Assembly: GCA_965221175.1 (NCBI GenBank)
Contig: OZ244867.1
Span: 1,984,001-2,048,000 of the forward strand
Length of the DNA stretch: 64,000 nucleotides
Origin: JAJDZL01 sp965221175
GTDB taxonomy: Bacteria; Pseudomonadota; Gammaproteobacteria; Arenicellales; JAJDZL01
Direction: 5' to 3'
Numbering within the stretch: the stretch's first letter is position 1; every line of letters starts with the position of its first letter. This document shows, one piece after another, positions 44,291-53,365 of the stretch. Position numbers and translations under genes: made by a program. Under the pieces are notes generated by a model, which saw nothing but the letters and a program-made list of their open reading frames with translations, was not told where the DNA came from and did not search any database.

Positions 44291-45695
44291 GGTCCAGTCC
44301 TGCCATTTTCACGCCGGTAAAGGCAGAAGCTTCAAATGACAGAGCTCGCAAGTCTTCAGTTTCAAGATTGTGCACTGAAGATTTTCCGCAGGCTTTCGCC
44401 AGCATGGTGATTTCCATCGCCATCGCGGTTAGAAAACGATAAACCCGCTCCGCGCCAGCAGCTATATTCATGCGCTTTTCCAGTTCGGCATCTTGCGTCG
44501 CGATCCCGACTGGACACAGTCCAGTGTGACAGTGATGGCAGGAACCGGGCGAGGTTCCAAGTGCTGCATAGTCTTCTCCATATCGCGGAGAGTTGCACCC
44601 AAGCGCAATCATGGCGGCGTTGCCAATCATGACGGCATCCGCACCCAGCGCGAGGCACTTGGCCGCGTCAACTCCAGTTCGTATGCCACCCGAAGCAACC
44701 AATGAAACCTTGTCTGTCATTCCACAGTTATCCAACGCTTCGCGCGCTGCTCGAATTGCAGACATGCTGGGAATTCCTGTATGGTTCAAAAGCAATTCAG
44801 GTGATGCGCCGGTACCGCCTTCCGCTCCATCAAGCACTACCACATCAGCACCTGCTTTGGCGGCTATGGCGACATCAAATCGAGGCCGAGTCGCACCCAT
44901 TTTTACCAGTATTGGAACCTGATAATTCGTTGCAATACGCAATTCTTCAATCTTGACTGCCAGATCGTCAGCACCCAGAAAATCAGGATGCCGAATGGTT
45001 GATCTCTGGTCAACACCCGGCGGCAGACTGCGCATTTTCGACACACGTTCCGAAACCTTCATCCCAAGCAGTAGTCCTCCAGTTCCCGGTTTTGCACCTT
45101 GGCCGACAACAATTTCCAATCCATTGGCTTGGCGGATATGCTCCAAGTCAACGCCATAGCGGGCCGGCGATAGTTGATAGACAAGACGTTGGCTGGCAAT
45201 TCTTTCTTCTTCCAGCATGCCACCTTCTCCCGTGCAAGTCATAGAACCGGCCTTTGATGCGCCATATCCCAATGCCGCTTTTGCACTCGCCGAAAGAGCT
45301 CCAAATGACATTGACGCAATGTATATCGGAATTTTGAGTTCCAATGGTCGTTCCACTTGCCCGGATCCTCCTCCAAGCACTGTGGTCATGTCGCAATGTT
45401 CCCGATATCCCTCTAGCGGCAAACGTGTCATGGTGGCTGGAACAAATGCCAGATCGTCAAATGTCGGCATCTGCTTGTTGAAACAGTTGTAACCTCTAAC
45501 CTGATATCTTCCAAGCTGTGCTAAGGCCTGCACTTCAGCAATCGCATCCGGTGTCCACCGAGTCGACCCACCTTCATCGTAAGATGAGGGTTGACCGGCA
45601 GGGCGTCCGGTTATGGCGCCATCTCGATATGCGACTTCATCTTCCGTCGGTATCGGAAAAGGATACTCGTATGGTTTCGTCAGATCATCAGCCAT
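44274..45695 (-). CDS. glxD: Glutamate-synthase-like FMN/Fe-S protein (GlxD / N-methylglutamate synthase subunit C)
   Basis: 473 residues, the FMN-binding and cluster-binding module of glutamate synthase without its amidotransferase and GXGXG parts. Landmarks: PIYIASMSFGALS, GQGAKPGTGGLLLG, VVVLDGAEGGTGASP and the cluster cysteines CHHCHTGLCPVG. With glxB and glxC it forms the three-part enzyme known as GlxBCD or MgsABC. MgsABC makes N-methylglutamate from methylamine (via gamma-glutamylmethylamide) in methylotrophs. It is the last gene of the microcompartment train and overlaps glxC by 16 bases. Whether methylamine or a larger amine is the substrate is open. Confidence 0.9.
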   Translation of the reverse strand: MADDLTKPYEYPFPIPTEDEVAYRDGAITGRPAGQPSSYDEGGSTRWTPDAIAEVQALAQLGRYQVRGYNCFNKQMPTFDDLAFVPATMTRLPLEGYREHCDMTTVLGGGSGQVERPLELKIPIYIASMSFGALSASAKAALGYGASKAGSMTCTGEGGMLEEERIASQRLVYQLSPARYGVDLEHIRQANGLEIVVGQGAKPGTGGLLLGMKVSERVSKMRSLPPGVDQRSTIRHPDFLGADDLAVKIEELRIATNYQVPILVKMGATRPRFDVAIAAKAGADVVVLDGAEGGTGASPELLLNHTGIPSMSAIRAAREALDNCGMTDKVSLVASGGIRTGVDAAKCLALGADAVMIGNAAMIALGCNSPRYGEDYAALGTSPGSCHHCHTGLCPVGIATQDAELEKRMNIAAGAERVYRFLTAMAMEITMLAKACGKSSVHNLETEDLRALSFEASAFTGVKMAGLDRPFTW

Positions 45696-46372
45696 GACTT
45701 TGCATCTCTGCTTTCAAAATACCAAAGACTTTGGCCCGAAATGATCTTGCGCCAATCGCGTGACCTATCGTCCAGTCCATATTGTTTGAGAAGATTTTCT
45801 ATGTCTTCAACCTCGGTATCCTCTGGTTCTACTACGTTCGAATCAACCCCCAGTGACTCGATTTCACCAGCAACCCACACTTCGCCTCGCCATAGAGCAT
45901 CTGCACAGGAAGCACCTGCTCCCCCGAGTGCAATGATGCGTCCATGGTGAGCCATAAAACCGGCTAGATATCCAATCTTGCCTTCGACAATGATGTCGCC
46001 ACCTTTCATAGCCACACCGCATCTCGGACCGCAATCACCTTTTACATGTATGGTACCTCCTATCATTGCGGCTCCCGTTGACATCCCGGCATATCCATTG
46101 ACTGTTATCGATCCTGATGCCATCCCCTCACCGGTTCCCCAACCACTGTTGTTCTCAATCTGGATATCAGTACCATTATTCAATCCGCCGCAATAGTATC
46201 CGACGCTCCCGTCAAACCGAATCTTTCCGCCATCAGGCAACCCAATGCCAAGATTGTGACGAGATAGTGTATCGGTTACGACAACAGAATTTCCGGTGGT
46301 CAGTTCCTTCAGAATTTCTTCATTTACCGTGCGTATGGAACGTCTGCCTACGCTGATTACAATTTCTTTCAT
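45680..46372 (-). CDS. glxC: GXGXG-domain subunit (GlxC / MgsB)
   Basis: About 230 residues from the ATG at 46372 (MKEIVISVGRRSI), whose ATG overlaps the glxB stop as ATGA. It is a right-handed beta-helix of GXGXG repeats (GMSTGAAMIGG, GPRCGVAMKGG, IGYLAGFMAHHG), equivalent to the C-terminal domain of glutamate synthase. It is a structural and ammonia-channelling partner of GlxB and GlxD. Confidence 0.9.
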   Translation of the reverse strand: MKEIVISVGRRSIRTVNEEILKELTTGNSVVVTDTLSRHNLGIGLPDGGKIRFDGSVGYYCGGLNNGTDIQIENNSGWGTGEGMASGSITVNGYAGMSTGAAMIGGTIHVKGDCGPRCGVAMKGGDIIVEGKIGYLAGFMAHHGRIIALGGAGASCADALWRGEVWVAGEIESLGVDSNVVEPEDTEVEDIENLLKQYGLDDRSRDWRKIISGQSLWYFESRDAKSWLMI

Positions 46373-47313
46373 GCTGCAATCGGCAGTGTGGGCAGCGGCC
46401 AAATGTTTGTAATGGACGGACCGTCGTAATTGATGACATCGGAGCGATGCGGTGCAATTCGCCGGACTGCCTGTTCTTCAGTAGCAGCGATTAATCCGCC
46501 CTCGCCTTCAATCGTTACCAGAGGTTTCATGGCGAATCGATCCTTGGCCAGACCAATGCCATTCATATCGCTGATCATGAATGTGAATACGCCATCGATT
46601 TCACTAATTGATTTGATCAAGGCTTGCTGCTGCGTCAAACCCTTGCGCATTTGATCGGATATCCACACAGCCAGCAGTTCACTGTCATTTTCGGTCATGA
46701 AACGATAGCCGTCTCTTTCCAACTTCTCACGCCAGGTAAAGTAATTGGTAATCTGCCCGTTATGAACAATTGCGACATCTGGAAATGGCCGCGCCCAGAA
46801 AGGATGACTGGCCTTAGGCGAAACATCAGATTCGGTCGCAAGACGAGCATGGCCAAGCCCGTGCGATCCCTGCATGTCTCGAAGACCATGTTTGTCGGCA
46901 ACTGCATTGGCATCGCCTACATCTTTGATGATCTCAAGTGATTTTCCAAACGATTGAACCTCAATTCGTTCTGAAATGAGATCTGCCTCTTTGATCCAGT
47001 GCTCTACGTCGCGAGGCGATTCAATCAGCATCCGTACGCTGTAGTGAACCGTCGATGAGGCATCCACTTCTGGAGTTTCAATAAAATCCGAACCGTGACT
47101 GCGCAAAATATGTTTGAAATCTTCCAGATCTGCATCCAGATTCTTTCTGTTGAATCCCATCAGTCGAAGCTTCCCACCTATTTGCACTGGAGTCGTGTAA
47201 ATCGCAAATCCAGTTGAATCAGCGCCTCTATGAGACTGAGCATCCATCAAGTCCACAAGATTATCGCCGACCGATCCGTATTGCGGTAGAATTCTGCCTG
47301 CTATTCCACACAT
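46369..47313 (-). CDS. glxB: Class II glutamine amidotransferase subunit (GlxB / MgsA)
   Basis: About 314 residues from the ATG at 47313, chosen because removal of methionine exposes the catalytic N-terminal cysteine (MCGIAGRI). An upstream in-frame ATG at 47379 would bury it. Other Ntn-amidotransferase landmarks are SHRGADSTGFAIY, GHARLATESD and HNGQITNYFTWR. It would supply the glutamyl or ammonia-handling half-reaction to GlxC/GlxD. It starts 7 bases after the GntR gene. Confidence 0.9.
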   Translation of the reverse strand: MCGIAGRILPQYGSVGDNLVDLMDAQSHRGADSTGFAIYTTPVQIGGKLRLMGFNRKNLDADLEDFKHILRSHGSDFIETPEVDASSTVHYSVRMLIESPRDVEHWIKEADLISERIEVQSFGKSLEIIKDVGDANAVADKHGLRDMQGSHGLGHARLATESDVSPKASHPFWARPFPDVAIVHNGQITNYFTWREKLERDGYRFMTENDSELLAVWISDQMRKGLTQQQALIKSISEIDGVFTFMISDMNGIGLAKDRFAMKPLVTIEGEGGLIAATEEQAVRRIAPHRSDVINYDGPSITNIWPLPTLPIAA

Positions 47314-47320
47314 GAGTCTT

Positions 47321-48073
47321 TCATCCCCTATCACCAACATTCGAGAGAACTTCATCCGAAGTCCGGTTTTTGGCGGCAACGATCGTACTGGATGTATACC
47401 CGCTGCCTGGGTGCCTGTTTTTCATGGCTCCGCGCTGGAGTCGTAGTCCCTCTCTTATGTGCGCACGCATCGCTTCAATAGCTTGTTCTGTATCGCCGCT
47501 CTTCAGAGTGTCACAGAGCACTAGATGATCCTTCAGAGAAAGCGATAGGTCCTTCTTACTGATTTCCAAGAACAAGACGATTCCGCTGCTGAGATTCCAA
47601 ATCTGATCAAACATTTCCAGCAGGAACCGATTTCCAGTTTCCTGAACGAATGCGCGGTGAATGAGCTTATTCGCTTCAAAATAGTCGGTAATGGTGTATC
47701 TTGGTTCCCGTTCTACCCTTTCAATTGTGTCGGACAACCTCTTGGCAAGAGCCAGATCATTCATCTGGCATAACAATCCAATCGCATGGCACTCTACCGC
47801 CTCTCTCGCGCTATAGATTTGTATCGCTTCCTGATCGGTAAATCGGCGAATCACAAAACCGCTTCGTCCGGCCCTGCACAGAATGCCTTCGTTCTCAAGC
47901 CTGAGAAGCGCTTCCCGTACTGGAGTTCGGCTGACTTCCAATTCGTCTGCAATCTGTTCCTGAATAATTCGTTTGTTCGGATCAATCACGCCTGTGTTGA
48001 TTCCTGCAAACAACTGATCATAAACCTCATCGGATAATCGGGTACCCTGTTTGATTTTTTTGAATCCGGGCAT
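47321..48073 (-). CDS. GntR-family regulator, FCD type
   Basis: 250 residues. N-terminal winged helix (about 15-80, IADELEVSRTPVREALLRLENEG) and an all-helical FCD effector domain with metal-binding histidine and aspartate positions (DYFEANKLIHRAF, LKDHLVLCDTL). It is embedded in the long operon between livF and glxB, with a one-base overlap with livF. It is the obvious candidate for controlling the microcompartment genes, probably through the palindrome at 59873-59896, by sensing an amine-derived metabolite. Confidence 0.9.
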   Translation of the reverse strand: MPGFKKIKQGTRLSDEVYDQLFAGINTGVIDPNKRIIQEQIADELEVSRTPVREALLRLENEGILCRAGRSGFVIRRFTDQEAIQIYSAREAVECHAIGLLCQMNDLALAKRLSDTIERVEREPRYTITDYFEANKLIHRAFVQETGNRFLLEMFDQIWNLSSGIVLFLEISKKDLSLSLKDHLVLCDTLKSGDTEQAIEAMRAHIREGLRLQRGAMKNRHPGSGYTSSTIVAAKNRTSDEVLSNVGDRG

Positions 48074-48801
48074 CAGTCTCCTCCAACTGCCCGTGAACTT
48101 CCAAAATAGGATTCGCGTATCACATCCTCTCGCAACAACTCTTCCGTCGTTCCGTGGAAGGTGAAATTCCCAGTCTCAAGGAGATAGACGTAGCCCGCGA
48201 GACTCAGTGCGAAGTTTGCATTCTGTTCAGCGATTACGATCGTTACTCCATGCTCTTTATTCAGTTTCATCAAAGCCTCGGCAATACCGAGACAGATTTT
48301 CGGCGACAGGCCGATAGTGGGCTCATCCACCAGCAACAACCGGGGACTGGCCATTAGTGCCCGTCCCAAAGAGAGCATCTGCCTTTCGCCGCCACTTTGT
48401 GTTCCAGCTTCCTGCTTCTGCCGTTCTTTCAAAATCGGAAATAGGTTGTAGACCAGATCCAGATTTTTTCGGATATCTGATCGTGCTCTGTAAGCACCCG
48501 TAAGCAAGTTGTCGCGAACATTCATCTGTGTAAACAGATTTCCTCGTTCGGGCGCATAGGAAATGCCCATGCTAACGATTTGCTGGGGTTGTAACTGACG
48601 CAAGTCTATTCCTTCAAACTCGATTTCCCCGGTCGATGAGTTCAAACCGAAGACAGCATCAAACAGAGTCGACTTGCCGGCACCTACCGGACCGATGATG
48701 GCAATGATTTGGCCCTGATCGACAAACAGCGAGACTCCGTGCAGAGACTTCGCCATGCCATATACAACTTCGAGATTTTCAATGCGAAGCGCCGCCGTCA
48801 T
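48073..48801 (-). CDS. LIV-type ABC transporter ATPase (LivF-like)
   Basis: 242 residues. Walker A GPVGAGKST, signature SGGERQMLSLGRAL, Walker B LLLVDEPTIGLSP, typical of LivF. It pairs with the upstream LivG-like ATPase to drive import by the neighbouring permeases. Stop and start overlaps of four bases or less tie it to the other liv genes. Confidence 0.93.
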   Translation of the reverse strand: MTAALRIENLEVVYGMAKSLHGVSLFVDQGQIIAIIGPVGAGKSTLFDAVFGLNSSTGEIEFEGIDLRQLQPQQIVSMGISYAPERGNLFTQMNVRDNLLTGAYRARSDIRKNLDLVYNLFPILKERQKQEAGTQSGGERQMLSLGRALMASPRLLLVDEPTIGLSPKICLGIAEALMKLNKEHGVTIVIAEQNANFALSLAGYVYLLETGNFTFHGTTEELLREDVIRESYFGSSRAVGGD

Positions 48802-49547
48802 CGTACTTCGCCTCCACCAGTTCCCAAATATGCATCCTGTACTTGCGAATCTCCGACAACTTCATCAAATGTGCCTTGCATAAGCACGCTTCCGCCATGA
48901 ATGACGATGACGCGATCCACTAAAGGCGCAAGCGACTTGAGGTCGTGACTGACAATCATGTAAGTTGTGCCGTGGGTCTCCTTGCGTTTCACTAACAGTT
49001 TGGAAATCTGTTCGATCTCTCCATAGGTAAGTCCGGCAAATACCTCGTCAAGAAGCAGAAGTTTCGGATCGGTTGCAAGCGTTCTTGCAAGTTCGAGTTT
49101 TCTCAGATCTCCCATAGCCAGTTCTGACGGCAGCTGATCCAACTGCCGTTCACTGAATCCGACACTCTCGGCGATACGCTGTTCTTGATCCAAATCCATC
49201 CCGTTATGCAGCATTCCCAGTATGCTGTCGGGCATCATGCTCACACGAATATTTTCCCGTACCGTCAATTTGGAAAACGGTCGAGGAACCTGGTAGGTTC
49301 TCGCCAATCCAATTTTTACCCGTTGATGAATGGCTAGTCGATCAATATTGATGCCGTCCAATGTGACGCTGCCCTCATCGGGTTTGATTTCGTTGGTCAA
49401 CAGATTGAACAGCGTTGTTTTCCCAGCACCGTTCGGCCCGATAATGCCTACAGTTTCACCGGCACTCGCGTGTAGCGAAACTGCTTTGGCAGCTTGTAAG
49501 CCACCGAACGATTTACTAAGATTGACTGCGTCAAGTATGGGAGTCAT
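48798..49547 (-). CDS. LIV-type ABC transporter ATPase (LivG-like)
   Basis: About 249 residues from the ATG at 49547 (MTPILDAVNLSKSFGG), which overlaps the livM-like stop; a longer start at 49583 is less likely. Walker A GPNGAGKTT, Walker B LLLLDEVFAGL and GLARTYQVPRPF, typical of LivG. Confidence 0.92.
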   Translation of the reverse strand: MTPILDAVNLSKSFGGLQAAKAVSLHASAGETVGIIGPNGAGKTTLFNLLTNEIKPDEGSVTLDGINIDRLAIHQRVKIGLARTYQVPRPFSKLTVRENIRVSMMPDSILGMLHNGMDLDQEQRIAESVGFSERQLDQLPSELAMGDLRKLELARTLATDPKLLLLDEVFAGLTYGEIEQISKLLVKRKETHGTTYMIVSHDLKSLAPLVDRVIVIHGGSVLMQGTFDEVVGDSQVQDAYLGTGGGEVR

Positions 49548-50515
49548 GCTGGTTTCCTTCGAAGAATCAGCCCACGAACCCAATTGACAGCCATTCGGGT
49601 CAACTCATGCAGACCGTTCGGCTGTTGGACGTACAGCCATAGAGCCACGACTCCGTAGATCAGGAATCGTTCTGGACCTGGAAAGTAAGGCCGCAGCCAT
49701 TCCAACAGAAATGTAAGGAAAAATGCGCCTGCTATAGGTCCGGTAATGGTGCCGGCACCGCCTAGCAGGCAGGCCACTAGAATCTGAAAAAGAAATCCTA
49801 CGTCGAACAGTGCGCGCGGCGCAATAGATCCTAGATAATGCACATACATTGCACCCCCAAGTCCAGCCGCGAACGCACTGAGCATGAATGCAAAGAGTTT
49901 TAACTTTGTGACGTTAATGCCGCTGGCTCGAACTGCGTCTTCATCCATACCGATCGCACTCAACGCGATTCCAACACGCGTACGAATTAACAGCCACAAG
50001 GAAAAGCCCAGTATCAGCGTCACTGACAGGGTAAGATAATAGTTCGGAATCGCACCTTTTGCGATACTGGTCAAACCCGACAAACCACGGGTGCCACCGG
50101 TTACATCCGGAGCAATCACTTGAACCAAACCGTATATCAGTTCCATGAAAGCCAGCGTAACCAGCGCAAAATAAGTTCCGCGGATACGAAGTGCAGGAAC
50201 AAAAAACAGAGTGCCGCCAATCATGGTGACAACAACCGCAGTCGGGATTGTCACATAAAGCGGCCAGGCAAGGTGATACGTCAAAAGCGCACTCGTATAC
50301 CCACCGATGCCGATCAGGAATGGATGTCCGAAACTGATGTAGCCCGTTCTACCCGACATAATGTCCCAGCTGATGCCGAAGATTGCCAGATACAGGGCGA
50401 ATACAAATGTACGAATGACACCGGTTGTAACGAAGTACGGCAAAACCAGCATTATCGCGGCAAATACAACCCAGCCGATGATGCCCCGACCTGTCGGTGA
50501 ATTCAGCATGTTCAT
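49544..50515 (-). CDS. LIV-type ABC transporter permease (LivM-like)
   Basis: 323 residues with about nine membrane helices and the permease signature ALRIRGTYFALVTLAFMEL. Overlaps the LivH-like gene by four bases. Part of an importer that, by location, should carry the substrate of the microcompartment pathway. Confidence 0.92.
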   Translation of the reverse strand: MNMLNSPTGRGIIGWVVFAAIMLVLPYFVTTGVIRTFVFALYLAIFGISWDIMSGRTGYISFGHPFLIGIGGYTSALLTYHLAWPLYVTIPTAVVVTMIGGTLFFVPALRIRGTYFALVTLAFMELIYGLVQVIAPDVTGGTRGLSGLTSIAKGAIPNYYLTLSVTLILGFSLWLLIRTRVGIALSAIGMDEDAVRASGINVTKLKLFAFMLSAFAAGLGGAMYVHYLGSIAPRALFDVGFLFQILVACLLGGAGTITGPIAGAFFLTFLLEWLRPYFPGPERFLIYGVVALWLYVQQPNGLHELTRMAVNWVRGLILRRKPA

Positions 50516-51363
50516 AACTCTGATTTACCGAACAAGCCTTTCGGTGCCACCAGCAACACCAGAATGATAATCAGCATGGTTGCCACACCGCGAAGTTCAG
50601 CCGCAATCAGCGTCGTGGTAATGGTCTCCAGCATGCCGATAATATGAGCTGCCACCAGACTCCCCAGGATGCTGCCAATTCCACCGACAATGACAACTGC
50701 AACCGCAATAATCAGCGGAGCAACCCACATGTTGGGATCAAGTTGTGTGTAGGTGGCCAGAAATACACCAGCCAAAGCACCAAACCCACCGGATATCGCC
50801 CAAGTAATAAGGTTGATTCGATCTGGACTGATTCCGGCAATAACCGCCCCTTTGCCATCCATGGAAACTGCGCGAATTGCTCTGCCAAGGTGAGTCGTGC
50901 TAATGAACACGAATAGACCTGCGAGTACCACCCAGCTGGTGACTGCTGCAATCACGATGTTGTAGGTAATACTCACGCCGCCGATGCGAAGAACTCCCGG
51001 AATGAGTGGCCACATGCTTTTCGGAGAAGGCGAAAACACAAGAACAACTGTCGCCTGAATCACAACCGCAAGAATCAGCGTGGATATTTCTACGGCAACG
51101 GCATCGCCTCTGAGTCTTTTAACCAGTATCTGATAGATAAGCATTCCGATTATCGCACCAGCCACGACCGCAATGAAGAAGCTCGGAATTTTCGCCAAAC
51201 CCATAACTTGCGATCCCTGGTAATAGATATACCCACCCAGCATCAAAAACGATCCATAGGCGAGATTCAGCACCCGGCCAACGCTGAAAATCATGGTGAA
51301 TCCCACCGCAATCAGCGCATAGAAGCCGCTTAGCATCAAACCTTGAATGAGAATTTGAAAAAG
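50512..51363 (-). CDS. LIV-type ABC transporter permease (LivH-like)
   Basis: About 283 residues from the ATG at 51363 (MLFQILIQGLMLSGFYALI); the open frame to 51426 has no better support. Typical LivH segments: LIAVGFTMIFSVGRVLNLAYGS and the permease loop with EISTLILAVV. It partners the LivM-like permease. Confidence 0.92.
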   Translation of the reverse strand, partial: LFQILIQGLMLSGFYALIAVGFTMIFSVGRVLNLAYGSFLMLGGYIYYQGSQVMGLAKIPSFFIAVVAGAIIGMLIYQILVKRLRGDAVAVEISTLILAVVIQATVVLVFSPSPKSMWPLIPGVLRIGGVSITYNIVIAAVTSWVVLAGLFVFISTTHLGRAIRAVSMDGKGAVIAGISPDRINLITWAISGGFGALAGVFLATYTQLDPNMWVAPLIIAVAVVIVGGIGSILGSLVAAHIIGMLETITTTLIAAELRGVATMLIIILVLLVAPKGLFGKSEL

Positions 51364-51450
51364 CATCGAACGTGAATTCTCAGTTATCGTCTTCCTTGCG
51401 CCCGACCGATAAATGGCCGAGAGCAAGGAATCGAAATTAACAAGTTATGA

Positions 51451-52770
51451 TTACTTGATCCAGGATGGTTCCTCAAAATTTCCATTGGCAAATTTTGCTG
51501 GATAGATCACCCTCGGAGTACCGTCTTCGTACCACTGAACGACAACCATGGCCGGTCCACCGTCTTCAAACGGATCCGTCACGTCGAACTTGATATTGTG
51601 CGTGTATTCACGGTTTGTGCGAGGTTCGATTTCACCAGGTTTCCAATAGGCGTAGCGAAACCACAGCTCTCCATCCTTGTAGAGCTTGAGATCTTTGTTC
51701 TCCATCGCTTCAACCCAAGCATCGAGTGGTTCGAATCCACCCGCTACCTCCGCCGCTTGGAACGCACCATAAATTCCATAATACGCATTGAATCCATTGA
51801 AATGCGGATAGATGGGTCGTTCATTGCCGTAACGAGCTTTGTAATTTTCAATGAATTCAGCGGTTCGATCATCCAACGCCATACCCACTGCCGGCACTGG
51901 GCTCAGAGTGGAGGTCCCCGCTCCTAAGCCACCGGTGTCACTCCAGAAGTCTTGGCCAAAAGCTGCTACATTGACACCAGTCATCGGAATCGGCACCTGA
52001 AGTTTTACGTACTGCGATGAGGGCACCTGGCTTCTCACGGAAGATACGAGATAGATGAAGTCAGCGCCTGAATCTACTGCCTTGCTGAATAGCGGTGCAA
52101 AATCCACGGTATTGCTGTCGTAAATTATTTCCTCAGTAATTGAGATTCCAGCACCCGGCGCCAGCGCATCCCTTACCAATCCTGCAATGGATACTCCAAA
52201 CGCAGTATCCTCATACATCAGCACTGTTGATTTGTACCCCATCTGATCTGCCAAAACATCCTTGCCAAAATCAATGTATAGAGTTGCCAAAGCTTCATCG
52301 CATGCGATGTTCATGAAATACATTTTGTATTTGTCATATTCCGCAACCACTTTGTCAATGATGCCAACGTAGGATGTCCAAGTATCCAGCGTAGGTGTCT
52401 TGTATTCGGCCATACGTTCCAGCCAGCCTAACGACACGTCATCAATGCTGCCGGAAATAATGAAATCGACATTCTCGACTTCATTCAGATACTCGTAGGC
52501 TTTTACGCCTTCTACTACGTCTTCACGGGTATCCGCTTGTACAAACTTAATCATCCGGCCGCCAAGAACACCGCCAGCTGCATTGAGTTCGTCAATAGCC
52601 ATTTCCGCACCGCGAATCGTACTGATTCCAGTGTCGCTCGCAAAGGAGCCGATGTATCCCACTACAATCGGATCCTTATCCTGAGCACTCGCCAGTCCGC
52701 TAAATGCGGCAGCGACAAAAATCGTTGCGACAAATGCCGTCAACTTTATTTTTAGGGTTGATTTAATCAA
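51451..52770 (-). CDS. Periplasmic substrate-binding protein of the LIV-type importer
   Basis: 439 residues with a signal peptide (about 1-29, ending GLASAQ). Start codon is TTG at 52770, supported by an exceptionally strong ribosome-binding site (GGGGGAGG) immediately upstream. The mature protein has the type I periplasmic fold: IVVGYIGSFASDTGISTIRG, then GVLGGRMIKFVQAD. Such receptors bind branched amino acids, amides, urea and related amines. The ligand here is unknown, but the gene lies between ridA and the transporter permeases. Confidence 0.9.
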   Translation of the reverse strand: MIKSTLKIKLTAFVATIFVAAAFSGLASAQDKDPIVVGYIGSFASDTGISTIRGAEMAIDELNAAGGVLGGRMIKFVQADTREDVVEGVKAYEYLNEVENVDFIISGSIDDVSLGWLERMAEYKTPTLDTWTSYVGIIDKVVAEYDKYKMYFMNIACDEALATLYIDFGKDVLADQMGYKSTVLMYEDTAFGVSIAGLVRDALAPGAGISITEEIIYDSNTVDFAPLFSKAVDSGADFIYLVSSVRSQVPSSQYVKLQVPIPMTGVNVAAFGQDFWSDTGGLGAGTSTLSPVPAVGMALDDRTAEFIENYKARYGNERPIYPHFNGFNAYYGIYGAFQAAEVAGGFEPLDAWVEAMENKDLKLYKDGELWFRYAYWKPGEIEPRTNREYTHNIKFDVTDPFEDGGPAMVVVQWYEDGTPRVIYPAKFANGNFEEPSWIK

Positions 52771-52954
52771 TTTTCCTCCCCCTTAATTTACATAGTTAAT
52801 AGTGATGTATTCGATCCAGCAATCCATTCACTGAATCAATAGCTCAAACACTCGCACGAAATCGTAGATCGCGATTTCCTTCGAGATTCCTGGAATTCGG
52901 CTGTACCTTGTCGTAAAACAACACAACCTTTCATTAATTTCAATTCGACGCCCG

Positions 52955-53365
52955 TCACAGGTCCACTTTTCCGTTGTCATCATGAATGACTGCGTCTGCT
53001 TCAATTTCGACCATCATCCCGGGTGTTGTAAGTCCTGCCTCCACGCCACTGGTGACGGGGTTGATACCCGCGAATACTTCTCCGTGAGCGCGCACGAAAT
53101 CACTGCCACCGGACTTCATGTCAGTGAGAAATGCCCGCGTTCTGACAACATGCTTCATGTCCGCTCCAACCTGATTCAACGCTTCTTGAATTCTCTCAAA
53201 AATGTAGATGGACTGTGCATACGTATCATTCGGCGAATGAAGTTTTCCACTCGGCTCAATCGCAGTCGTCCCTGCTACGTACACAAAAGGCCCCACTCGT
53301 TTCGCACGGCAATACGAACCTATTTTCTCGAACCTGCCTCCGGTTGAAACGGTCTTTAGGGTCAT
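52955..53365 (-). CDS. RidA-family enamine/imine deaminase
   Basis: 136 residues of the YjgF/YER057c/UK114 family. Arg in VVRTRAFLTDM and Glu in VEIEADAVI are the catalytic-site residues of deaminating RidA proteins. Its ATG overlaps the malate-dehydrogenase-like stop (ATGA). RidA proteins hydrolyse reactive enamines or imines, products expected from amine oxidation, so its place in this operon fits an amine-degrading pathway. Confidence 0.88.
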   Translation of the reverse strand: MTLKTVSTGGRFEKIGSYCRAKRVGPFVYVAGTTAIEPSGKLHSPNDTYAQSIYIFERIQEALNQVGADMKHVVRTRAFLTDMKSGGSDFVRAHGEVFAGINPVTSGVEAGLTTPGMMVEIEADAVIHDDNGKVDL

